From the NCBI RefSeq assembly GCF_001570745.1, contig NZ_BCSG01000032.1, forward strand, positions 1-38,436: a stretch of DNA of 38,436 nucleotides, read 5' to 3'. Of this stretch, positions 7,928 to 16,695 are shown one piece after another (position 1 is the first letter of the stretch; each line of letters opens with the position of its first letter). The position numbers and the translations under genes are program-made. Below the pieces are notes generated by a model. That model was not told the origin of the DNA, did not search any database, and saw nothing but the letters and a program-made list of their open reading frames with translations. The stretch is from Alicyclobacillus mali NBRC 102425. Lineage in GTDB: Bacteria > Bacillota > Bacilli > Alicyclobacillales > Alicyclobacillaceae.

Positions 7928-8119
7928 TCACCCGTTCGACTGCCTCTTGCCGTGAGGCACATTCGCCCGGTGATATGCCTTCCAGGGAACCACCGCATCC
8001 AACCGCGAACCGATCATCTGGTTGCGCCGCTCCACGAACGTCTCCACCTCGTGATTGTGGCTGAGCGCACCCACAAACGTGAAGTCGTCGTTGTGATGTT
8101 GCGTGTGTTCACCTGACAT
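7928..8119 (-). CDS. Small hypothetical protein downstream of glyS
   Basis: A 63-residue polar protein (66 if GTG at 8128 is used) beginning MSGEHTQHHNDDF and rich in His, Asn and Arg, with the central segment SHNHEVETFVERRNQMIG. I do not recognise the family. Support for a real gene: a GGGGGTG sequence upstream of the ATG at 8119, position 49 bases after the glyS stop on the same strand, and a strong intrinsic terminator 18 bases past its stop codon. It has no signal peptide, membrane segment or cysteine motif. A short soluble protein co-transcribed with glyS is all that can be said. Confidence 0.55.
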   Translation of the reverse strand: MSGEHTQHHNDDFTFVGALSHNHEVETFVERRNQMIGSRLDAVVPWKAYHRANVPHGKRQSNG

Positions 8120-8168
8120 CTGGCCCACCCCCGGCTTAGCATGGCACCATCATGCCAGCTTCATGCCC

Positions 8169-9563
8169 TCACCACGACGCGCCAGACGACTGCAGCTGTT
8201 GATCCAGCCACGAGCGCACGCTTGCAATAGGCACTCTCACCTGTTCCATGGAATCGCGCATCCGGATAGTGACCTGTCCGTCCGATTCCGACTCGAAGTC
8301 GTAGGTCACGCAGAAAGGTGTTCCGATCTCGTCCTGCCTACGGTATCGCTTGCCGATGGACCCGGTCTCGTCGTAATCCGCGCTGTACGCCTTCGCCAAG
8401 TCGAGGTAGAGGCGATGTGCAGGCTCGTTCAGCTTCTTGGAAAGCGGCAATATCGCCACCTGATACGGCGCGAGCTTAGGGTGCAGCCGAAGCACCACGC
8501 GCGTGTCTCCCTCCGCCACTTCTTCCTCATCGTAGGCGTCGGCGAACAGCGCAAGGAAGAGGCGATCCGCGCCGATCGACGGCTCAATACAGTAGGGAAT
8601 GAACGGCTCCCGCCCTTCCTCCTGCACCATCATGTTCTCGCCTGAATGGGCCTGGTGTGCTTTGAGGTCGTAATCAGTTCGATTGGCGACCCCAAGAAGT
8701 TCTCCCCAGCCGAACGGGAAATGATACTCGATGTCCGTCGTCGCCTTGCTGTAGTGTGACAATTGCTCCTTGGCGTGGTCGCGATACCTCAGGTTGTCCG
8801 GCTTGATACCCAATGAAAGCAGCCAATCCATGCACGTCTTTCGCCAGTATGCAAACCAGTTCTCATCATCGCCCGGTGCGCAGAAAAACTCGATCTCCAT
8901 CTGTTCGAATTCGCGCGTGCGGAAAATGAAATTGCCGGGGGTGATTTCGTTGCGAAAGCTCTTGCCGAACTGACCAATGCCAAACGGCAGCTTTTTGCGC
9001 ATGGTTCTCTGCACGTTTTTGAAATTCACGAAGATACCCTGCGCGGTCTCAGGGCGCAGGTACACCTCGTTCGCCGCGTCCTCCGTCACGCCCTGAAACG
9101 TGCGGAACATCATGTTGAACTGCCGGACATTCGTAAAATCGCGCGCCCCGCAGTTGGGACATGCAATCTGGAGTTCTTCCATCAGCCTCTCCATCTCCGC
9201 AAACGGCAGCCCGTCCACGACCAGGGTCTTTCCTTGCGCCTCAGCCGCCTCTTCAATCAACTTGTCGGCGCGAAACCTGGCCTTGCACTGACGGCAATCC
9301 ACCATCGGATCGTGGAAGTTCGCCACATGTCCGGACGCGACCCAAACCTGCTTGTTCATCAGGATGGCCGAATCCAGGCCGACATTCAGCGGATTTTGCT
9401 CGATGAAAAATCGCCACCATGCGCGCTTCAGGTTGTGCTTCACCTGCGCGCCGAGCGGCCCGTAATCCCATGTGTTGGCCAGTCCGCCGTAGATCTCGGA
9501 ACCAGGGAAAATAAAGCCGCGCCGCTTCGCGAGCGACACCAATGTATCCATCGTCACCTGCAT
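8169..9563 (-). CDS. glyS: Glycyl-tRNA synthetase, single-chain (alpha-2) type
   Basis: A class II aminoacyl-tRNA synthetase of 464 residues that attaches glycine to tRNA-Gly. The N-terminus [42 protein letters not shown] is the classical start of the homodimeric enzyme. Motif 2 is visible in [28 protein letters not shown] and motif 3 in [14 protein letters not shown], followed by an anticodon-binding domain. A zinc-knuckle-like insertion has CRQCKARF and CPNCGARDF. The frame is open further upstream, but AGGAGGA eight bases before the ATG at 9563 and family alignment make that the start. No T-box is seen in the short leader. Confidence 0.95.
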   Translation of the reverse strand: MQVTMDTLVSLAKRRGFIFPGSEIYGGLANTWDYGPLGAQVKHNLKRAWWRFFIEQNPLNVGLDSAILMNKQVWVASGHVANFHDPMVDCRQCKARFRADKLIEEAAEAQGKTLVVDGLPFAEMERLMEELQIACPNCGARDFTNVRQFNMMFRTFQGVTEDAANEVYLRPETAQGIFVNFKNVQRTMRKKLPFGIGQFGKSFRNEITPGNFIFRTREFEQMEIEFFCAPGDDENWFAYWRKTCMDWLLSLGIKPDNLRYRDHAKEQLSHYSKATTDIEYHFPFGWGELLGVANRTDYDLKAHQAHSGENMMVQEEGREPFIPYCIEPSIGADRLFLALFADAYDEEEVAEGDTRVVLRLHPKLAPYQVAILPLSKKLNEPAHRLYLDLAKAYSADYDETGSIGKRYRRQDEIGTPFCVTYDFESESDGQVTIRMRDSMEQVRVPIASVRSWLDQQLQSSGASW

Positions 9564-9596
9564 CGACTGTTCCTCCTGCTCGTCCTCAATATGGCT

Positions 9597-9626
9597 ATGA
9601 TAGCCGAGCCTGGCGCGTGCGCGCAA
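9597..9626 (-). promoter_or_regulatory. Possible SigA promoter of glyS
   Basis: On the minus strand TTGCGC (9626-9621) and TATCAT (9602-9597) are separated by 18 bases and lie about 35 bases before the glyS ATG. The -10 is good and the -35 is weak. Confidence 0.35.
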
Positions 9627-9666
9627 TGGAGCGCGTTCGCTGTGCCTATTTTGGCAAGGTGTTGTG

Positions 9667-9672
9667 TATAAT
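9667..9672 (+). promoter_or_regulatory. Consensus -10 hexamer before the HAD phosphatase gene
   Basis: A perfect TATAAT lies about 58 bases before the preferred GTG start at 9730. No good -35 sits at 16-18 bases, so it may be an extended or regulated promoter, or chance. Confidence 0.35.
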
Positions 9673-9729
9673 GAAACTCCGACTGGTCTGATACCGGCGC
9701 GAGCGGTCGCAGCATGGGGGGAGTTGTTC

Positions 9730-10521
9730 GTGAAGACCAAGCAACGCGTCAAGATGGTGTTTCTCGACATCGACGGAACGCTGTTTGTGAACGGCCGGAT
9801 CGTGCCAAAAAGCGCCGCGGCGGTCGCCAAACTGATTGAAAACCAGATTCCCGTCGCGGTGTGCACGGGGCGCAGCGTCATCCACGCTCAGCACGTGCAG
9901 GCGTCACTCGGCATCCCTTACGGCATCTATTTCAACGGCGGTTTGGTGAAGGCAGGAGAACGAGAGATCTTTTCTCTTCCTTTCTCGCGTGACGTGGTTC
10001 GAGGAATCCTGGAAGCGGCGGAGCGCCGTGACATCCAGGCCATCATTCATACGCACGATCACGCCTTCAGCCTGCGCCCGATTCCCGCCGAATACCTGCC
10101 GGTCCTCGCGTCTTATGATTTCCCACCCATTGTGTGCGAACCGACAATGGCCGAACGATTGGATGATATTGGCGTGTTTCAGTTGAACGCGTTCATGACG
10201 GCCGAGTGGGATGACGTGTTCGAGCGCGAGTTTCCCGAATGCTATGTGTACCGGTGGCACGAACGGGCCGTCGACTTTCAGCGGCGCAAATCGGATAAGT
10301 CCATCGGTGCGCTGCATCTTCTCTCGCACCTGGGCATCGCACCTGAAGATGCCGTGCACATCGGCGACGGAGGCAACGACATCGGTATGTTTCGCACGAT
10401 GGGTTACTCCTACGCCATGGGCAACGCAAGCGACGACGTCAAGCGCGCGGCCAAACGCGTCACCTCGCGCGCCGATGAGGGCGGCGTCGCGGACGCGCTG
10501 GCAGAGTTGGGTCTCGTCTGA
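9730..10521 (+). CDS. HAD-superfamily phosphatase, Cof type
   Basis: A haloacid dehalogenase-like hydrolase of about 263 residues. Motif I is FLDIDGTLF with the nucleophilic Asp, motif II is CTGRS, and motif IV is [12 protein letters not shown], the Mg-binding loop; the Lys before it (RKSDKSIG) serves as motif III. A cap domain lies between motifs II and III, as in Cof/YidA sugar- or flavin-phosphate phosphatases. The frame is open back to 9664, but GGGGGAG at 9717-9723 fits a GTG start at 9730 and the extra N-terminus is not family-like. The substrate cannot be named. It precedes lexA by about 80 bases but lexA has its own promoter. Confidence 0.85.
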   Translation: MKTKQRVKMVFLDIDGTLFVNGRIVPKSAAAVAKLIENQIPVAVCTGRSVIHAQHVQASLGIPYGIYFNGGLVKAGEREIFSLPFSRDVVRGILEAAERRDIQAIIHTHDHAFSLRPIPAEYLPVLASYDFPPIVCEPTMAERLDDIGVFQLNAFMTAEWDDVFEREFPECYVYRWHERAVDFQRRKSDKSIGALHLLSHLGIAPEDAVHIGDGGNDIGMFRTMGYSYAMGNASDDVKRAAKRVTSRADEGGVADALAELGLV

Positions 10522-10537
10522 CCCGTATCGTCAACTC

Positions 10538-10551
10538 CGAACACCTGTTTG
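10538..10551 (+). promoter_or_regulatory. LexA operator (SOS box) of lexA
   Basis: CGAACACCTGTTTG matches the Gram-positive SOS box CGAAC-N4-GTTCG with one mismatch. Its right half overlaps the -35 element of lexA, so bound LexA would block RNA polymerase and repress its own gene. Confidence 0.75.
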
Positions 10552-10576
10552 CACCCCGGGCTTCACGTGGTAGAAT
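10549..10576 (+). promoter_or_regulatory. SigA-type promoter of lexA
   Basis: TTGCAC at 10549-10554 and TAGAAT at 10571-10576 are 16 bases apart. The predicted transcript would begin near 10583, which rules out the ATG at 10575 and supports the GTG at 10599 as the lexA start. Confidence 0.6.
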
Positions 10577-10598
10577 GAGGCCGAAGGGAGTGGGGACG

Positions 10599-11207
10599 GT
10601 GAGCGGTCTCACGGCTCGTCAACGCGCAATTCTCGAGTTTATCCGAAAAAACATCCGCGAAAAAGGATATCCTCCCTCGGTGCGAGAGATCGGCGAAGCG
10701 GTCGGTTTGGCATCGAGTTCGACAGTTCATGGTCACCTCGAGCGTCTGCAACAAAAGGGTTATTTGCGTCGAGATCCGACGAAACCGAGGGCATTGGAAC
10801 TCCTGGTGGACGACGAAGAGCCAGGGGACGTCGTTCTCGCCCCCATTGTCGGCCGTGTGACGGCGGGACTTCCCATTGCAGCACTGGAAGACATTGAGGG
10901 CTATCTGCCTCTGCCGCGCGATTTTGCGAAGGCGGATCAAGTCTTTGCGCTGCGCGTAATCGGCGACAGCATGATCAACGCGGGCATTTACGACGGGGAC
11001 TTGGCCATCGTGCGCCGGCAGACGTCCGCTGACAACGGCGACATCGTCGTGGCCATGACCGACGAAGATGAGGCCACCGTCAAGCGGTTTTATCGCGAGG
11101 ACGGCCGCGTGCGCCTTCAACCGGAAAACGACGAGATGCCGGCCCTCTACTTTCCCAAAGTGACCGTTCTGGGCAAGGTCATCGGCATCTTTCGCCATAT
11201 TCGATAG
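10599..11207 (+). CDS. lexA: LexA repressor of the SOS response
   Basis: LexA represses DNA-damage genes and cleaves itself when RecA filaments form. The 202-residue protein has the N-terminal winged helix ([28 protein letters not shown], residues about 23-50) and the C-terminal protease domain. The self-cleavage site Ala89-Gly90 lies in GRVTAGLP, the catalytic Ser124 in GDSM and Lys162 in ATVKRF, all at the expected spacing. An in-frame ATG exists at 10575, but the GTG at 10599 has AAGGGAG eight bases upstream, gives the family length and lies downstream of the predicted transcription start. An SOS box overlaps its promoter, showing autoregulation. The gene is followed by a hairpin terminator. 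Confidence 0.96.
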   Translation: MSGLTARQRAILEFIRKNIREKGYPPSVREIGEAVGLASSSTVHGHLERLQQKGYLRRDPTKPRALELLVDDEEPGDVVLAPIVGRVTAGLPIAALEDIEGYLPLPRDFAKADQVFALRVIGDSMINAGIYDGDLAIVRRQTSADNGDIVVAMTDEDEATVKRFYREDGRVRLQPENDEMPALYFPKVTVLGKVIGIFRHIR

Positions 11208-11217
11208 AAATAAAAAC

Positions 11218-11252
11218 ATGCGGCGCAAGCCTGTTTCGCTTCGCCGCATTTC
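11218..11252. terminator. Bidirectional terminator between lexA and the transporter gene
   Basis: ATGCGGCG (11218-11225) pairs with CGCCGCAT (11242-11249). The stem is flanked by AAAAAC before it and TTTCC after it, so it could stop transcription from both convergent genes. Confidence 0.65.
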
Positions 11253-11296
11253 CAGAACACCTCTTTCAGACCAGGCAAACACGTTGGCTCAGGCGT

Positions 11297-12694
11297 TCAC
11301 AGCGTGCGCCCCCGCTCCGACTGCAGCCAATCGCTTTGAATGTTCTCCATCGTCTTTTTACTCGTCTCCGGCACGGCGCGCTGCATGAAGACGGCCATGG
11401 CGACGCAAAACACCGCAAAGATCCAAAATGTCCACGTTCCGCCGATGGCTTGCAGTAGAATCGGGAAAAATTGCGCCACGAGGTACGTGGCGAACCACAG
11501 CGCGAAAGACGCGATAGCCATCGCACGGCCGCGGATGGCGGTGGGATAAATCTCCGACAGCACAATCCAGACGCCTCCGCCCCAGGACAACTCGTAGGCA
11601 ATGGTGTGCGCAAAGACGAGCGCGAGCACCAGCCACGTGATCATATGAGGCAAGGAGAAAGCGATGCCGAGAATGACGAGAAAGAGCGCCATGAGCCCGC
11701 CGTTCCATACAAGCAACCGCTTTCGTCCGACGCGATCGACGATGATCATGAGCACAATGACGAAGATAACCTTGATGGCACCAATCCATACCGTGTCGTA
11801 GAAGGACGCATTGGTCCCAGCGCCAGCTGCCTTGAAGATCATCGGCGCATAATAACCCACGGCATTTGTGCCGGTAAACTGCTGAAAGATGGCGAGCACG
11901 ACCCCGATACCCAGCGCCTTGCGAATGCCCGGGCGGGACAGTTCCTGAAACAGCGAATCCGGAACCACCTCGAGCGACTTCCGGATTTCATTTGCGTCAA
12001 AGCTTGCCCGCTCGGGACCACTCACGCGTTCGAGAATCGAAAGAGCCTGCGCCTCGCGCCCGCGCTTCATCAGGTACCTTGGGCTTTCGGGCACGAAGAA
12101 CAGCAGTGCAAAGAAAATCACTGCGGGAATCACGCCCATGGCGAACATCCAGCGCCAGCCCGTAGTCTGGTTCCAAGCCGCTGTGTGCGAACTGACGATG
12201 GCAGCGTTGACAAAATACACGATGAAAATTCCAGACACGATAGCCAATTGGTTCGAACCAACCAACCGCCCTCGGATCCGGGGCGGCGCAATCTCGGCGA
12301 TGTAAAGCGGCGACAACAGCGACGCCAAACCGATGCCCACGCCTCCGATAAATCGTCCGAGCACCAGAACGCCGACGCTCGGCGTGAAAGCCGAGATCAA
12401 ACTCGAGGCGATAAAGATGATGCCAGCGACCGAGAGCGCTTTCTTTCTGCCGATGGCGTCGCCGAGAAAACCCGCGATGAGGACGCCGAGCATGGCGCCG
12501 AGATCGATGCTACTTGACACGAGTCCGGTGGTGGCGGCACTCATGTGAAACTCGGTTTTCAAAAACTCGTTTGCCCCTGCGATCACGCCGGTGTCGTAAC
12601 CGAAGAGAAGTCCGCCGAGCGATGCAATGACGACGACTGTCACGACATAGCTCAGATTCGGCCGATATTCTACCTGAGTGACTTCTGTCTGCAT
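11297..12694 (-). CDS. Sugar-porter family MFS transporter (probable hexuronate or sugar:H+ symporter)
   Basis: The protein of about 465 residues has twelve predicted membrane helices and the sugar-porter signatures: LLFGYDTGVIAGA in helix 1, GDAIGRKKA after helix 2, GRFIGGVGIGLASLLSPLYIAEIAPPRIRG, PESPRYLMKRG before the central loop, and PETSKKT near the end. It resembles AraE/XylE/IolT-type symporters. The last position of an operon with uxaA, an IolB/KduI-type isomerase and uxaB suggests a uronate or related sugar acid as substrate, although classic bacterial hexuronate importers (ExuT) belong to another MFS family. ATG at 12694 is preceded in frame by TTG at 12697; AGGAGGTGA lies 9-12 bases upstream of either. 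Substrate is inferred from context. Confidence 0.88.
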   Translation of the reverse strand: MQTEVTQVEYRPNLSYVVTVVVIASLGGLLFGYDTGVIAGANEFLKTEFHMSAATTGLVSSSIDLGAMLGVLIAGFLGDAIGRKKALSVAGIIFIASSLISAFTPSVGVLVLGRFIGGVGIGLASLLSPLYIAEIAPPRIRGRLVGSNQLAIVSGIFIVYFVNAAIVSSHTAAWNQTTGWRWMFAMGVIPAVIFFALLFFVPESPRYLMKRGREAQALSILERVSGPERASFDANEIRKSLEVVPDSLFQELSRPGIRKALGIGVVLAIFQQFTGTNAVGYYAPMIFKAAGAGTNASFYDTVWIGAIKVIFVIVLMIIVDRVGRKRLLVWNGGLMALFLVILGIAFSLPHMITWLVLALVFAHTIAYELSWGGGVWIVLSEIYPTAIRGRAMAIASFALWFATYLVAQFFPILLQAIGGTWTFWIFAVFCVAMAVFMQRAVPETSKKTMENIQSDWLQSERGRTL

Positions 12695-12844
12695 CAAGTT
12701 CGGTCACCTCCTGAGTGCATGTTGCAAGGGAGACCATCTCTTGGTTCCCTGTTGTTCAGCGCAACGGACAGTCAGACCATGCTTATCACCCCGTGTCGCT
12801 TGGCTCACCTCCTTTCCGCTGGCAGCTTGGGTGGCCCGTTTACT

Positions 12845-14281
12845 TCACAAGGAAGCGATGGCTTCGACCGGACCGCGGCTGAGCGCCGTGGCCACAAACC
12901 TCACCCAACCGTCGAGCACGCCGGGTACCTCCGTCAGATCCGCGGACCAGAGTTCCGCGTCGGACAAAATGGCCCGCGCCGAGCCCTCAAGGTCCTCCTG
13001 CCACAGACTCATCAGCCGATCCGCGGCCGGATCCGACGCTGCCACGTCCCTCATGCCAGGGCGATAGGCCAAGCTCACCGCCGCGATGGCCGCCGTGAGC
13101 CTGCGTGCTTCGCCCAGCCGCTCCACCGCGTCGAGGAGCGTAGGCACAAGCCGGATGCGCGCCTTCGAGATGGCATTGGTGGCAATGGAGCGCAGCTTGT
13201 GCTCTAGGTATGGATTTTGAAACCGCTCGAGCACGTCACGGGCGAATGCTCGCAACATCTCCGGCCGGGTCACACGAGACTCGGTGGCCGGCACAATTTC
13301 GTCCTGCACAAGTTGGTGGACGAACTGTGAAAGCGTTGGGTGTTGCATCACCTCGAGCACCGTCTCAAGACCTGCCATGAGGCCCAAGTTGGCCAGCGCC
13401 GTGTGTGTGCCATTCAGCGCCCGAAGCTTTTGCAAGCGAAAGTCGCGGATATCGTCCGCGTAGTGAACGTTGAGGCCGACCTCCGCAAACGGCCACAGCG
13501 CCTTCAACCGCTCACTCCCCCGAATGGCAAACAGGTAGTACGGCTCGACCGTCACCGCCAGCGCGTCTTCATACGGCAGCGGCGGATGGCCTGCGTACGG
13601 CGTTACAATCCGATCGACAAGCGTGTCGCAGAACTCGACGCGATCGCGTAGCCATCGATAGAAGTCGTCTTCAAGTCCCCAATCTGCCGCATGCCGTTCG
13701 ACGATGGAGCGCAGCTGCTGACCGTTGTCGTCGATGAGCTCGCACGGGACCACAACCATTCGTCCCGCCTCCTGCCATCCGAGCGCGCGATAGCGCTCGT
13801 ACAGACACTGGGCGAGCTTGGCTGGATAAGTGGCCGGTGGAGCCTCCGACGATGGCCGGGGCACGGGCTCATACCGCACGCCGAGCTCCGTGGTGTTGGA
13901 CAGGGCGATCTCGACATGCGGATCCCGCGCCAATTGCAGCACTTGCGACCATTCGCAGGTGGAGTCGAATGCGCGGGCCACGGACGTGACAAGCTCCGCA
14001 TGTTCCACGGGGTTCCCGTCCTGAAGGCCGCGCACCGTCACGGTGTATAGTCCTTCCTGCTCCTGAAACTGATGAATGTGATGTGTGCCGCTCGGCCGCG
14101 GATTCACCACGGCAATCCGCCCTTGAAACGCTCCGGACTCATTCAGGCGGTGGACAAGCCAGTCGACGAAGCCTCTCAGAAAGATACCTTCGCCGATTTG
14201 AATGACCCGGATGGGCATGGCCCGCGCGCGCTCAAAGCTCGCGCGAGCTTCACCGTCCAATGCGCCTGCGTGTAACCGCAT
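12845..14281 (-). CDS. uxaB: Tagaturonate reductase (altronate oxidoreductase)
   Basis: A 478-residue member of the mannitol/polyol dehydrogenase superfamily. It carries the N-terminal nucleotide-binding segment IRVIQIGEGIFLRGFVDWLVHRLNESG and family motifs such as SNTTELGV, VVPCELIDDNGQQL, FCDTLVDRIVTPY and KLRALNGTHTALANLGLM, where Lys and Asn of the K-x(4)N-x2-H motif are catalytic. It would reduce tagaturonate to altronate with NADH during galacturonate use. The ATG at 14281 has GAGGAG eight bases upstream. The uxaA gene in the same operon makes the next enzyme of the path. A fructuronate reductase (UxuB) reading is less likely given the altronate-type dehydratase partner. Confidence 0.85.
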   Translation of the reverse strand: MRLHAGALDGEARASFERARAMPIRVIQIGEGIFLRGFVDWLVHRLNESGAFQGRIAVVNPRPSGTHHIHQFQEQEGLYTVTVRGLQDGNPVEHAELVTSVARAFDSTCEWSQVLQLARDPHVEIALSNTTELGVRYEPVPRPSSEAPPATYPAKLAQCLYERYRALGWQEAGRMVVVPCELIDDNGQQLRSIVERHAADWGLEDDFYRWLRDRVEFCDTLVDRIVTPYAGHPPLPYEDALAVTVEPYYLFAIRGSERLKALWPFAEVGLNVHYADDIRDFRLQKLRALNGTHTALANLGLMAGLETVLEVMQHPTLSQFVHQLVQDEIVPATESRVTRPEMLRAFARDVLERFQNPYLEHKLRSIATNAISKARIRLVPTLLDAVERLGEARRLTAAIAAVSLAYRPGMRDVAASDPAADRLMSLWQEDLEGSARAILSDAELWSADLTEVPGVLDGWVRFVATALSRGPVEAIASL

Positions 14282-14312
14282 TTTCTCGTCTCCTCACGGA
14301 AAGATCCGAAAC

Positions 14313-15131
14313 TTAATCCCACGAGCGCTCGCGGATCCAGGCGTGAGCCGGATCGTCGTGCGGGATCATCACGCGATCCACGGGTCCCGCCATGAGCCAC
14401 AGGTAGTACAGTTGATAGCCGCCAGCGGCGCAGACGGGGTGATACCCGCGCGGAATCATGAACGCGTCGCCATGTTTCACTCGGTACGTTTCATCGATGG
14501 AGCCATCCGACGTGTAGATGGACTGCAGCCCAAAACCGCTAGACGGGTTCAGTTGATAGAAGTAAATCTCCTCCATGAGCGCCTCGACGCCTGGAATATA
14601 GTCGTCGTGTTTATGCGGCGGGTAACTCGACCAGTTGCCCGGCGGGTTGAACGTCTCGCCGACGATAATCCGGTGGACCCGGCCCTCCGCCTGCTGCACG
14701 ACGATGTCGTGGACCTTGCGTTCGAAGTTGGCCTGCCCAACGGTTTTCACCACGACGTCGTCGGGCGTGACCACAAACGGCTCGTGCGCTTCCTCCGCAA
14801 CTGCCTGGCAGACCGCGACCTCGAGCGCCGCGTCGCCCACGTTTTCCACCCGAAACGTTTGGCCGACTGGCACGTACACCGCCGTCGCCTGGGCTGCGAA
14901 GACGTTCGGCCGATCGTATGGCCCAAAGGTGTGATGGCCAATCGACACGCGCATCGAACCCGACAGGAGGACCAGGACGACCTCTCGGCCCTCAAACACC
15001 GCCTCATGTGCTTCGCCCCGACCGAGCCGCAACAGGCCGAACGAAATCCATTTCAAACCGGCCTCGTTCTGTTGAGAAACCAGCTCGTGATAACCGTTTT
15101 CCGCCTTGCCTCGCACCAGATACATGCTCAT
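14313..15131 (-). CDS. IolB/KduI-family uronate isomerase
   Basis: A 272-residue bicupin resembling IolB (5-deoxy-glucuronate isomerase of inositol breakdown). The metal site is complete: His173 and His175 in PPHKHDD, Glu187 or Glu188 in LMEEIYFYQLNP, and His231 in IPRGYHPV, followed by YQLYYLWLMAG, the typical IolB ending. No other inositol gene is present here; it sits between uxaA and uxaB in what is otherwise a hexuronate operon, and no uronate isomerase UxaC is in the window. IolB and the related KduI interconvert uronic acid aldoses and ketoses, so it may isomerise galacturonate or glucuronate here (inference). GGAGG lies upstream; ATG 15131 and ATG 15125 are both possible starts. The frame is open to 15194 but that part lies inside uxaA. 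Confidence 0.8.
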   Translation of the reverse strand: MSMYLVRGKAENGYHELVSQQNEAGLKWISFGLLRLGRGEAHEAVFEGREVVLVLLSGSMRVSIGHHTFGPYDRPNVFAAQATAVYVPVGQTFRVENVGDAALEVAVCQAVAEEAHEPFVVTPDDVVVKTVGQANFERKVHDIVVQQAEGRVHRIIVGETFNPPGNWSSYPPHKHDDYIPGVEALMEEIYFYQLNPSSGFGLQSIYTSDGSIDETYRVKHGDAFMIPRGYHPVCAAGGYQLYYLWLMAGPVDRVMIPHDDPAHAWIRERSWD

Positions 15132-15147
15132 CCAACCTCCGCTTCGC

Positions 15148-16647
15148 TCACAGCGTGACGCCGTCCTTGAAGATGGCGATCTCACGATATCCACTTGTCT
15201 CGTTTCGGGCGAGTTCTTCTCCTGAGGCTACGCGAATTACCTTGTGCAACAGTTCTTCCGCGAGCGCATCCATCGATTCCCCGAGGACAATCCGCCCCGC
15301 GTCAAAGTCGATCCACCCGGGCTTCGACTCGGCAAGTGGATGGTTGCTCGCGATTTTCAACGTTGGAACCGGACCGCCGAACGGCGTGCCTCGACCGGTC
15401 GTGAATAAGATCACCTGTGCCCCGCTCGCCGCGAGCGCGCTGACGGATACCATGTCGTTTCCTGGCGCCGAGACCAGGTTGAGTCCCTGCTTCACGGCCG
15501 GATCCCCGTAGTCGAGTACATCCACCACGCGCGAGAGGCGACCGCCCTTCTGCACGGCGCCCAACGACTTTTCTTCCAGGGTGGTAATGCCACCGGCTTT
15601 GTTGCCGGGAGACGGGTTTTCGTACACGGGCTGGCCGTGGCGGGTATAGTAGTCCTTCCACGACTGAATCAGATCCACGATTTTTGCGAACGTCTCAGGG
15701 CTGTCCGCGCGGTCCATGAGCACCGTCTCAGCGCCGAACATCTCAGGGACCTCGGTGAGGAGCGCTGTTCCACCGCGTGCAACGATGCGGTCCGCCACCT
15801 GTCCCACGAGCGGATTCGCCGTGACGCCTGACAGTCCGTCAGATCCGCCGCATTTCAATCCCAATTTCAGCCGGGAAATGGGCACCGGCTGGCGGTCGAA
15901 CGCGCACGCCCGTTCGACGAGGTCCTCCAGGAGCCGCATGCCGTCCGCGAACTCGTCGGCGGACCGCTGAAGTTCGAGGAAGGAAACTTTGCTAAGAGAC
16001 GCCGGATCGAGCCACTCCTGAAACGCCTCGATTCGGTTGTTTTCGCACCCGAGCCCGACCACGAGAACGCCTGCGGCATTCGGGTGTCGGACGAGCCCGG
16101 CGAGCAGGGACTGCGTGTAGGTGAGATCGTCCCCGAGCTGCGAACACCCGTACGGATGCGCGAAGTGGTACACGCCGTCGACCCCGTGTCCCCTCCACTT
16201 CGCGTCCGCCATCGCGGCGAGGCGCTCGGCAACCTTGTTGACGCAACCCACGGTGTTTAGAATCCAGATTTCATTGCGCACGCCGACCTGTCCGTCCGGC
16301 CTCACGTACCCCATGAAGGTCAGGCCGTCGTCGAGCACGGGTGCAGGCGAGCCGGTGGGGCGGTATGCGTAGGATCCATGCTCCGTAAGGGCGGTGCGCA
16401 GGTTGTGCGTGTGCACCCATTCACCCGGCTCAATGTCCTGGGTTGCGACGCCGATGGGAAAACCGTATTTTTGCACCGCCTCCCCGCACTTGACGGGCCT
16501 TACGGCCAACTTGTGTCCCAGCGCAATGGGCGCCCGAGTGGTCAACTGACCACCGAAAGGTGTTTCAACGACATCCCCGACGTCGAGCGGTTCAAGCGCG
16601 ACGACGACATCGTCGACCGGCGAGAGATGCAAAACCTTGGGTGCCAC
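15148..16647 (-). CDS. uxaA: Altronate dehydratase
   Basis: UxaA removes water from altronate to give 2-keto-3-deoxygluconate, which enters central metabolism after phosphorylation. The 499-residue protein has the N-terminal SAF domain (about residues 10-95: VALEPLDVGDVV, ALGHKLAVRPVKCGEAVQKYG, IEPGEWVHTHNL) and the large catalytic domain with NEIWILNTVGCVNKVAERL, HPYGCSQLGDD, VVGLGCENN, LKCGGSDGLSGVTANPLVG and TTGRGTPFG. The Cys residues in those motifs fit the metal site of the family. Start is GTG at 16647 with GAGAGGAGG upstream. It is the first gene of the operon, divergent from a LacI-family regulator across a palindromic site. Confidence 0.93.
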   Translation of the reverse strand: MAPKVLHLSPVDDVVVALEPLDVGDVVETPFGGQLTTRAPIALGHKLAVRPVKCGEAVQKYGFPIGVATQDIEPGEWVHTHNLRTALTEHGSYAYRPTGSPAPVLDDGLTFMGYVRPDGQVGVRNEIWILNTVGCVNKVAERLAAMADAKWRGHGVDGVYHFAHPYGCSQLGDDLTYTQSLLAGLVRHPNAAGVLVVGLGCENNRIEAFQEWLDPASLSKVSFLELQRSADEFADGMRLLEDLVERACAFDRQPVPISRLKLGLKCGGSDGLSGVTANPLVGQVADRIVARGGTALLTEVPEMFGAETVLMDRADSPETFAKIVDLIQSWKDYYTRHGQPVYENPSPGNKAGGITTLEEKSLGAVQKGGRLSRVVDVLDYGDPAVKQGLNLVSAPGNDMVSVSALAASGAQVILFTTGRGTPFGGPVPTLKIASNHPLAESKPGWIDFDAGRIVLGESMDALAEELLHKVIRVASGEELARNETSGYREIAIFKDGVTL

Positions 16648-16695
16648 GCAGAACCGCCTCCTCTCCTCGCGTTTGCGCAGCGCAGGTCGCGAATA

